Of a stretch of DNA of 6,485 nt, positions 1 through 4,877 are shown one piece after another; position 1 is the first letter of the stretch; each line of letters opens with the position of its first letter. The DNA comes from an uncultured Chloroflexota bacterium (GTDB lineage Bacteria > Chloroflexota > Limnocylindria > Limnocylindrales > CSP1-4): NCBI GenBank assembly GCA_903930745.1, contig CAIYZX010000155.1, positions 1 through 6,485 of the forward strand. Direction: 5' to 3'. Below the pieces are notes generated by a model that made no database searches, had not been told where the DNA came from, and worked only from the letters and a program-made list of their open reading frames with translations. The translations under genes were made by a program, and so were the position numbers.

Positions 1-338
1 CCGGGCTTGGCGGGGACGGTCTTCTCGCCGGCCTCAACGAGCAGCACCTTGAGGCGGTCGATGTTCCGCTCCGCGATGCGGTTCGTGGGGTCCAGGGCGA
101 GGGCCTTCTGGTAGTGCTCGCGGGCGGCACCAAGCTCGCCCTGCTCCCACAGCGCCTTGGCCAGGCGGTTCTCCGATTCGGAGTCCGGACCGTAGTCCAG
201 GAGGCGGCGGTTGATCTCCACCGCCTCGGCCCAGTTGGCCGCGGTGGCGTGCGCGATCGCCTGCTCGACCAGCTGGCGCTTCATGCGAGTCTGGCTCGCG
301 GGCGACTGGGCGACGACGTCGGTCTCGGGGAAGGTCAC
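1..338 (-). CDS. TPR-repeat protein, N-terminal part (runs off left edge)
   Basis: This is a partial gene: 112 codons are visible and the frame is still open at base 1. I translated it directly from the reverse complement. It starts at GTG (338-336), chosen because a GAAAGGA Shine-Dalgarno-like stretch (349-355) lies 10 bases upstream and the best promoter in the window precedes it. ATG at residue 19 (284-282) is an alternative start without a visible ribosome site. Residues about 20-95 form helix-turn-helix repeats of tetratricopeptide type: ANWAEAVEINRRLL, then a repeat ending AREHYQKALALDPTN with the usual W/L, G, Y, A-A, P spacing, then a capping helix with IDRLKVLL. No signal peptide or membrane segment is seen, so it is probably cytoplasmic. 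TPRs bind other proteins; the partner here is unknown. From memory, similar short TPR proteins with a VNRRILE...YQRALELDPTN pattern occur in Chloroflexota, but this is not verified. The role of the missing C-terminal part cannot be judged. Confidence 0.8.
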   Translation of the reverse strand, partial: MTFPETDVVAQSPASQTRMKRQLVEQAIAHATAANWAEAVEINRRLLDYGPDSESENRLAKALWEQGELGAAREHYQKALALDPTNRIAERNIDRLKVLLVEAGEKTVPAKP

Positions 339-348
339 GTGGAGGCTG

Positions 349-355
349 TCCTTTC
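349..355 (-). promoter_or_regulatory. Ribosome binding site of the TPR gene
   Basis: The minus strand reads GAAAGGA, ten bases before GTG at 338. It is the clearest Shine-Dalgarno-like sequence in front of any start in this window. It is the main reason for preferring the GTG start over the internal ATG at 284. Confidence 0.5.
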
Positions 356-434
356 GGGTCCATCGAAACGCGGTCCGTCCGCAGGCGCGCCGGGTGCTGG
401 ACACGCCGAACCGGGGAGGGGTCGCGAGCACATG

Positions 435-463
435 TTTGTAGCACCCGGGAGGCGACCCGTCAA
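435..463 (-). promoter_or_regulatory. Sigma70-type promoter for the TPR gene
   Basis: On the minus strand a -35 box TTGACG (463-458, 5 of 6 consensus) and a -10 box TACAAA (440-435, 4 of 6) are separated by exactly 17 bases. This small AT-richer patch stands out in very GC-rich DNA. Transcription would start near 428, leaving a leader of about 90 bases before the GTG at 338. It lies between the end of the membrane-protein gene (502) and the TPR gene, in the right orientation for the latter. Confidence 0.6.
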
Positions 464-501
464 AGCCCCCGGGGTGGCGCACCGCTCCGGCTCGCGTGAC
501 C

Positions 502-1350
502 TCAGGAGGGCAGGTTGATGTTCCAGGCGACGACGCCGATCGCGAGGATGGCGAGCAGGATCGTCTCCCAGAGGAACCGCGGCTCGCGGCGGCGTGCGGG
601 GGCGGTCGCGTGGATCGCGTCCCAGAGATAGAAGACCAGCGTGAGGGCCGCGGGCCCGATGAGCCGGGGGACCTCCAGGGCCCGGATCGCGCCGGCGGCC
701 ACGGCAACCACGATGGCGTAGGTGAGGGCGCTGCGCAGGGCATCGGTCGCGGACCCATAGCGCGCTGCGGCGAGGCGGAAGCCAAGGAGAAGCGCGAGGA
801 CCGCGTCAACGCCGGCGATGACGGCCAGCCAGGCTGGTGTCAGGGCGGTGCCGGTGCCTCCGCCCTGCCCTGCGGACACGCCCGCGGTACCGGGTTCCGG
901 GAGGCCCCCCGGGACGAGGCACGCGACGCCCGTGAAGGCGATCACCGCCGCCACCACCGCGGCTGCCACGAGCTTGAGGCGGTCGCTGTCCGTGATCCCG
1001 GTGGCCTGGACCATCAGGCGCAGCTCGAGCCGCAGCGTCCGGTCCAGCGCGAGCGCGAAGACGCCGAGGGCCGGGACGAGGCCCAGACCTGGCGGCACGA
1101 TGTGCACCGCCGCGGCGGCGCCGCCAACGAGCACCGCGGGGATGAGCAGCGGGATGAAGGGGCGACCAGGGCGCTCGTCCGATCGCAGCACCGCCGATCC
1201 GGCGACCAGGATCACGGGTGGCATGAGACCCACGACCGCGAACCACGCGGGCGATCCCACGAAGCGCCCGATGGCCACGAGAATCACCGCCACGAGCAGC
1301 AGCTCCTGGCGGGCGAAGTCGATGTGCGGGTCGCGGGTGTTCGCGTGCAT
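502..1350 (-). CDS. Polytopic membrane protein of unknown function
   Basis: The product is 282 residues and I do not recognise its family. It has about eight or nine hydrophobic stretches long enough to span the membrane: roughly residues 15-31, 34-54, 66-83, 86-103, 126-146, 173-191, 205-223, 228-246 and 258-276. A Gly-rich loop (about 149-170, with GQGGGTGT) separates the fifth and sixth. Short charged loops (SDERPGR near 57-63, DRTLRLELRL near 103-112, PARRREPRF near 251-259) would lie between helices. There is no cleavable signal peptide, nucleotide-binding motif or obvious catalytic motif. ATG at 1350 was chosen because a TACCAT box ends 7 bases upstream with no Shine-Dalgarno sequence, which suits a leaderless start. 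It follows PolX by 69 bases on the same strand, but nothing ties their functions. It might be a transporter-like or integral scaffold protein; that is guesswork. Confidence 0.8.
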   Translation of the reverse strand: MHANTRDPHIDFARQELLLVAVILVAIGRFVGSPAWFAVVGLMPPVILVAGSAVLRSDERPGRPFIPLLIPAVLVGGAAAAVHIVPPGLGLVPALGVFALALDRTLRLELRLMVQATGITDSDRLKLVAAAVVAAVIAFTGVACLVPGGLPEPGTAGVSAGQGGGTGTALTPAWLAVIAGVDAVLALLLGFRLAAARYGSATDALRSALTYAIVVAVAAGAIRALEVPRLIGPAALTLVFYLWDAIHATAPARRREPRFLWETILLAILAIGVVAWNINLPS

Positions 1351-1357
1351 CGGCGCG

Positions 1358-1363
1358 ATGGTA
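1358..1363 (-). promoter_or_regulatory. Candidate -10 box for a leaderless transcript of the membrane protein
   Basis: The minus strand reads TACCAT, matching the TAnnnT -10 pattern. Seven bases separate it from the ATG at 1350, so transcription would begin at or beside the start codon. No Shine-Dalgarno sequence fits in between. No good -35 box was found 16-18 bases further up. The same hexamer stands in the same place before PolX. Confidence 0.5.
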
Positions 1364-1376
1364 CGTCCCGCGGCCC

Positions 1377-1396
1377 CGCCGGGTGACGCCGGGTGG
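1377..1396. repeat. Two tandem 10-bp repeats upstream of the membrane-protein gene
   Basis: The plus strand reads CGCCGGGTGA followed directly by CGCCGGGTGG, and then CGCC again at 1397-1400. The 10-base period is about one helical turn. The copies begin 13 bases upstream of the TACCAT box, so they cover the -35 area. This could be an activator or repressor site in place of a -35 box, or chance in GC-rich DNA. Confidence 0.35.
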
Positions 1397-1419
1397 CGCC
1401 AGTTCCCGCCGGCTGCCGC

Positions 1420-3249
1420 CTAGACGCGCCCGGGCTTGCCCGCGACGTGGGCCAGCAGCTCCGCCAGGGACCGGGTGTTCAGCACGTGCCGCGGCTCCAC
1501 CCAGGCCCGGCGTGCCTGCTCCACGCCCCAGCGCACGGCGTCCAGCTCCTCGACCCGGTGTGCGTCCGAGTCGATCGAGAGGATGCAGCCGGACTCCACC
1601 GCGCGCCTCGCCCGCTCCGGCGCGAGGTCCAGGCGCTGCGGCGAGCCGTTGATCTCCAGGGCGGTGCCCGTGGCGGCCGCCGCCGCGAAGACCGCGTCCC
1701 AGTCCAGGTCCAGGTCGTCGCGCCCGCCGATCATCCGGCCGGCCGGGTGCGCGATGACGTCCACGTGGGCCGAGCGGATCGCGGCCAGGGTCCGCGCCGT
1801 CAGCTCGGCGCGGGGCTGCCGCCGGGCCACGTGGACGGACGCCACCACGAGATCGAAGCGGGCGAGGAGGTCGTCCTCGTAGTCCAGCGTGGCATCGGCG
1901 CGCACCTCCAGCTCGCAGCCGTGCAGGAGCCGGAAGCCCGGGACGGCGCCCGCCGGGGTCTCGCCCGCCGCGTCCTCCGCGGCGAACCGGGCGTTGAGCG
2001 CCGCGATGATCCCGCGCTGCTGCTCCACGCGGTCCGGGTCCAGGCCGTGCGCGATGCCCAGGCCCTGCGAGTGGTCCGTCAGGACCTGGTAGGCATGGCC
2101 GCGGCGACGGGCGGCCTCCGCCATCTGCTCGATGGTGTGGACGCCGTCGCTCCAGTCCGAGTGGCTGTGCAGGTCACCGCGCAGGTTCCCGTGGGTGATC
2201 AGCGCCGGGAGCGTGCGCGCGCGGGCCGCCGGCACCTCGCCCCGGTCCTCGCGCAGCTCCGGCGGCACGAGGGCGAGGCCCAGGAAGCCGTAGACCGCGG
2301 CCTCGTCGGCGAACGTGCGCAGCTCCGCATCGGCGCCCTCGGCGGGCTGTCCGTCCGCGCCGAGGCGCAGGAACCCCTTCTCGGACAGGCTCCAGCCCAG
2401 GTCCCTCGCGAGGCCGCGCAGCGCCACGTTGTGGTCCGCGGAGCCCGTGAAGTGCACGAGGTACGTGCCGGCCTCTCCCGGCGGCATGACCATGAGGTCC
2501 ACCTGGACGCCCTCGCGCAGCAGCACGCTGGCCTTCGCGCGTCCCGCACCCAGGACCCGGTCCACGGACGGCAGTGTGGTGAACCGCTCGATGACGGCCG
2601 CCGCGTCCGTGGTCTCCACGAGCAGGTCCAGGTCGCCGATCGTCTCGCGCCGCCGCCGCAGCGAGCCCGCCTGCACGATCCGGGTCACGCCGGACGTGCC
2701 GCGCAGGGCGTCCACCACGCCATCGGAGATCGCCTGGGCCTGGTCGATCCGCAGCCGCCCGCTCCGGCTTGCCAGCTGGGCGATCCCGTCCAGGATCCTC
2801 CGCTCCGTGGCGGCGGTGATCCCGCGCAGCCCACGGAGCCTGCCCGCCTCGGCGGCCTGGCGCAGGTCCTCCATGGACTCCACGCCGCCCTCCTCCCAGA
2901 CGAGACGGACGGTCTTGGGGCCAACGCCCGGGATCGCAAGCATCTCGATGACGGACGGCGGAATCTCGGCGCGCAGCCGGTCGTGGAGCGCCATGTGCCC
3001 GGTGGTGGCGAGCTCGGTGATCTTGTCGGCGATGGCCTGGCCCACGCCCGCGATGGGGCGCCGGTCTCCCCCGGCATACGCCTCGGCCACGTTGAAGGGC
3101 GCCTTCGCGATGGCATCGGCGGCACGGTGGTACGCCACGGTCTTGAAGACGAGCTCGCCCTTCACCTCCAGCACATCGCCGATCTCGTGGAAGATCGCGG
3201 CGAGGTCGTCGTTGGCGGGCAGCGGGAAGGGCGGGACGGGATCGCTCAC
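1420..3249 (-). CDS. polX: DNA polymerase/3'-5' exonuclease PolX
   Basis: This complete family-X DNA polymerase has 609 residues, slightly longer than Bacillus PolX (about 570). In this family the protein fills short gaps in base-excision repair and carries a 3'-5' exonuclease in the PHP domain. The N-terminal 8-kDa-like region has helix-hairpin-helix segments at 66-77 (IAGVGQAIADKI) and 104-116 (LAIPGVGPKTVRL). The polymerase site shows GSLRR (195-199), GDLDLLV (205-211) with Asp206 and Asp208, and the third Asp in QVDLMV (Asp251), then HFTGSADHN (266-274). The PHP domain (about 355-609) keeps DLHSHS (His361, His363), WSDG (Asp368), LTDHS (Asp392, His393), GCELEV (Glu446), SVHVA (His473), AHPAGR (His501) and IDSDAH (Asp562, His564). 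The expected metal ligands are therefore present and both activities look intact. The GTG start at 3249 (MSDPVPP) lies 6 bases after a TACCAT box and 21 bases after the upstream cyclase stop. No Shine-Dalgarno sequence is seen. Confidence 0.97.
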   Translation of the reverse strand: MSDPVPPFPLPANDDLAAIFHEIGDVLEVKGELVFKTVAYHRAADAIAKAPFNVAEAYAGGDRRPIAGVGQAIADKITELATTGHMALHDRLRAEIPPSVIEMLAIPGVGPKTVRLVWEEGGVESMEDLRQAAEAGRLRGLRGITAATERRILDGIAQLASRSGRLRIDQAQAISDGVVDALRGTSGVTRIVQAGSLRRRRETIGDLDLLVETTDAAAVIERFTTLPSVDRVLGAGRAKASVLLREGVQVDLMVMPPGEAGTYLVHFTGSADHNVALRGLARDLGWSLSEKGFLRLGADGQPAEGADAELRTFADEAAVYGFLGLALVPPELREDRGEVPAARARTLPALITHGNLRGDLHSHSDWSDGVHTIEQMAEAARRRGHAYQVLTDHSQGLGIAHGLDPDRVEQQRGIIAALNARFAAEDAAGETPAGAVPGFRLLHGCELEVRADATLDYEDDLLARFDLVVASVHVARRQPRAELTARTLAAIRSAHVDVIAHPAGRMIGGRDDLDLDWDAVFAAAAATGTALEINGSPQRLDLAPERARRAVESGCILSIDSDAHRVEELDAVRWGVEQARRAWVEPRHVLNTRSLAELLAHVAGKPGRV

Positions 3250-3255
3250 GCCGTG

Positions 3256-3261
3256 ATGGTA
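3256..3261 (-). promoter_or_regulatory. Candidate -10 box for a leaderless polX transcript
   Basis: TACCAT on the minus strand sits in the 21-base gap between the cyclase stop and polX, six bases before the GTG at 3249. A partial -35 match GTGACC (3282-3277) lies 15 bases further up, inside the last codons of the cyclase; this spacing is short. Together with the identical box before the membrane-protein gene, it suggests PolX can be made independently of the cyclase. Confidence 0.5.
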
Positions 3262-3270
3262 CGAGGCGCG

Positions 3271-4728
3271 CTACGCGGTCACCACCCGGTCGCGACCGGA
3301 CCGCTTCGCCCGATAGAGGGCCCGGTCCGCCTCGTCGATCACGCTCTCGAGGAGCACGTCAGGCGCATCGGCCACGGCAACACCCACCGAGACGGAGACG
3401 CCCGGCACCCCGAGGTGCCGCAGGTCCAGGGCGGCCACGCTGCGCCGCACGCGCTCGCCCACCTCCATCGCCACCTCCGCGGACGGGTTGCGCAGGAGCA
3501 CGGCGAACTCCTCACCACCGTAGCGGGACGGCACGTCTCCCTCGCGGACGGCACGGCCGATGGCCCGGGCAACCTCGCGCAGCACGTGGTCGCCCACCGC
3601 GTGGCCGAAGGTGTCGTTGAGGTCCTTGAACCGGTCGATGTCCACCATGAGGACGCCCACGCGATCCTCCGCACGGCGGCGACGTGCGAGCACGCCCACG
3701 TATTCGTCGAAGTACCGGCGGTTCGGGAGACCGGTCAGCGCGTCCGTCGTCGCGCGGACCTCGACCTCCCGCAGGGAGTAGACCCGCGCCAGGGCGGCGG
3801 ACGCCTCCACTGCGGCCGCGGCGAGGAGACGGCTCGCCCCATCGCCCCACGTGGTGCCTGCCCGACGGGACAGGACGATGGCGCCCTCCACGCGCCCGTT
3901 GACGCGGAGTGGGGCGGCGAGCGTGTTGTGCAGACCGTAGGTCTCGCGGAGGCGGCCCGCGATCCGGTCCGCGATCCGCTGCTCGGCGCCAATCCGGGCC
4001 GGCGAGGCGTGCTCGCGACGCGCGTGGGGCCCCTGGTCCCCGGATGCCGGCGCGGCCATCGATCGGCGGTCTCGAAGGGCGGTGGCGGTGCCCGCGTGTC
4101 CCATGCCGCCGGACGGCTCCCCGGCAGGGAACGTCCGGCGCACTGGAGCGCCCAGCCCCAGGCCGTCCAGGTGCGGATCACCGGCCGGATCCGGCCTGAT
4201 GGGGATCGCGGCCATGCGGCGCCCGCGCGATGCGGTGATCGCCACGTCCACCATGGCGCGCTCCGCGGCCGGGTCCTCCAGCTCGCGAATGGACAGCGTG
4301 GTCCGAGCCTGGGCCGATCCGGGCCGGGTGGGCGAGAGGACCGCCTCCAGGCTGCGCGTCTCCGGGCGGCGGCGGACAACGGCGACATGGTCGGCGCCCG
4401 CGCCGGCACCCAGCTCCTCCACGATGGCGTCAACGATGGCGTCCGGCGAGACGGACCGCGACAGGCCTCGCAGGATGCGGGCGAAGGACTCCGCCTCCGA
4501 TCGGCGGCCGCCCTCCACGACCGTGGTCCGGTGCGCCTCGCGAAGGCTCACGCCGCCGGCGACGACGGTGAGTCCCAGGCCGAGGAGATCGAGCGGTGAC
4601 TGGCCGAGCAGGAGACGGAGGATCTCAACGCCCCCGAGGGCCGCGAAGACCAGCGGAATGGGGCGCGATGCGAGCCCGTGCGCCTGCGCGGCGGGCCCTG
4701 CCTCCCTGGAGCGGTCGCGATTCCTCAC
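3271..4728 (-). CDS. Membrane-anchored GAF-GGDEF diguanylate cyclase
   Basis: The 485-residue product is expected to make c-di-GMP from two GTP. Two hydrophobic segments (about 23-42 and 45-62) form a likely hairpin anchor. A GAF-like sensor region follows (about 80-320), in which the pieces 107-175 and 262-318 (with NTLAAPLRVNGRVEGAIVL) are separated by a Gly/Ala/Pro/Arg-rich insert at about 176-250. The GGDEF domain spans about 325-485: TTDALTGLPNRRYFDE, metal-site Asp363 in VDIDRFKDLND, RYGGEEF with GGEEF at 404-408, and SVGVA near 447-451. REGD (395-398) lies five residues before GGEEF and fits the RxxD inhibitory site, so product inhibition is likely. The GTG start at 4728 (MRNRDRS) has only AGG directly before it, so the exact start is less sure. 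The stop is 21 bases before polX. The GAF ligand cannot be read from the sequence. Confidence 0.93.
   Translation of the reverse strand: MRNRDRSREAGPAAQAHGLASRPIPLVFAALGGVEILRLLLGQSPLDLLGLGLTVVAGGVSLREAHRTTVVEGGRRSEAESFARILRGLSRSVSPDAIVDAIVEELGAGAGADHVAVVRRRPETRSLEAVLSPTRPGSAQARTTLSIRELEDPAAERAMVDVAITASRGRRMAAIPIRPDPAGDPHLDGLGLGAPVRRTFPAGEPSGGMGHAGTATALRDRRSMAAPASGDQGPHARREHASPARIGAEQRIADRIAGRLRETYGLHNTLAAPLRVNGRVEGAIVLSRRAGTTWGDGASRLLAAAAVEASAALARVYSLREVEVRATTDALTGLPNRRYFDEYVGVLARRRRAEDRVGVLMVDIDRFKDLNDTFGHAVGDHVLREVARAIGRAVREGDVPSRYGGEEFAVLLRNPSAEVAMEVGERVRRSVAALDLRHLGVPGVSVSVGVAVADAPDVLLESVIDEADRALYRAKRSGRDRVVTA
4183..4196. repeat. 14-bp perfect palindrome inside the cyclase gene
   Basis: GGCCGGATCCGGCC reads the same on both strands. 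It is flanked by ATCA (4177-4180) and TGAT (4197-4200), which extend the symmetry apart from a two-base bulge. It lies in the codons for the start of the low-complexity insert of the membrane-anchored cyclase. It may be a chance product of GC-rich codons or an intragenic protein-binding or hairpin site. Confidence 0.4.
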
Positions 4729-4739
4729 CCTGGTGTCAC

Positions 4740-4768
4740 AGCATGGCGGTGAGGGTCGCGCTCGACAA
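4740..4768 (-). promoter_or_regulatory. Weak promoter-like pair before the membrane-anchored cyclase
   Basis: On the minus strand TTGTCG (4768-4763) and CATGCT (4745-4740) are 17 bases apart, with only 3 of 6 matches in the -10 box. The start codon is 11 bases further on, so the leader would be only a few bases. It is the best candidate I could find in the 149-base gap and could be chance. Confidence 0.25.
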
Positions 4769-4800
4769 GCGGAGCGGGCAGTACTGATGGGACGGGTGCC

Positions 4801-4818
4801 CTGGTACTTCCGTACCAG
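4801..4818. repeat. Inverted repeat with 7-bp stem and TTCC loop
   Basis: CTGGTAC, TTCC, GTACCAG forms a perfect 7-bp stem. It lies 59 bases after the stop of the GAF-GAF-GGDEF cyclase and about 73 bases before the next cyclase start. Neither strand has a T-run after it, so it is not a classic intrinsic terminator. It could be a U-tract-less terminator, an mRNA 3' end stabiliser or an operator. The 8-bp palindrome CAGTACTG (4779-4786), centred 27 bases away, shares the GTAC core. Confidence 0.5.
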
Positions 4819-4877
4819 TGGTCTCCTGCGTCCGAGGTAGACGCTCGGGCTCCGTTGGCCTCGCTCGCCGGAGGAGG

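Larger units (their letters stand above)
339..501 (-). other. Intergenic region and about 90-base 5' leader
   Basis: This 163-base gap lies between the membrane-protein stop and the TPR start. It holds the promoter at 435-463 and the ribosome site at 349-355. The rest of the leader (about 428-356) is GC-rich, with short self-complementary pieces such as GGCGCGCC. I could not recognise a known riboswitch or a convincing intrinsic terminator with a U-tract. Nothing else was seen. Confidence 0.5.
4729..4877. other. Intergenic region between the two diguanylate cyclases
   Basis: This is a 149-base gap, the second longest in the window. It contains the inverted repeat at 4801-4818, the palindrome CAGTACTG at 4779-4786 and a weak promoter-like pair at 4740-4768. 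No small gene with a convincing start and codon use was found. It is the likely control region of the left-hand cyclase and the 3' end of the right-hand one. Confidence 0.5.

Noticed and set aside
339..428. A riboswitch, possibly for c-di-GMP given the nearby cyclases, in the TPR leader
   Set aside because: I could not find the conserved core or paired helices of any riboswitch class I know; there are only generic GC-rich complementarities.
34..444. A 136-codon minus-strand frame overlapping the TPR gene
   Set aside because: It is Pro/Arg-rich and out of frame with the clear TPR repeats. Its ATG is inside the leader and overlaps the promoter.
464..501. A possible terminator hairpin after the membrane-protein gene (GGTG-CGC-CACC)
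   Set aside because: The stem has only four pairs and is not followed by a U-tract. It is too weak to call.
496..1386. A 296-codon plus-strand frame opposite the membrane-protein gene
   Set aside because: It encodes a charged, low-complexity product rich in Asp, Arg, Gly and His. The opposite strand gives a coherent multi-helix membrane protein over the same bases.
1393..4599. A 1068-codon open frame on the plus strand, opposite polX and the membrane-anchored cyclase
   Set aside because: Its translation is rich in Arg, Gly, Ala and His with no domain pattern. It lies fully antisense to two genes with clear conserved motifs. Long antisense frames are common in GC-rich DNA because stop codons are rare.
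4737..4745. A minimal ATG-CTG-TGA frame just upstream of the membrane-anchored cyclase
   Set aside because: It has two codons and no ribosome site, and its ATG falls in the weak -10 candidate. It is most likely chance.
4082..4840. A 252-codon plus-strand frame across the cyclase start and the intergenic gap
   Set aside because: It has a Ser/Arg/Pro-biased composition and no motif. It is antisense to the N-terminal part of a well-supported cyclase.
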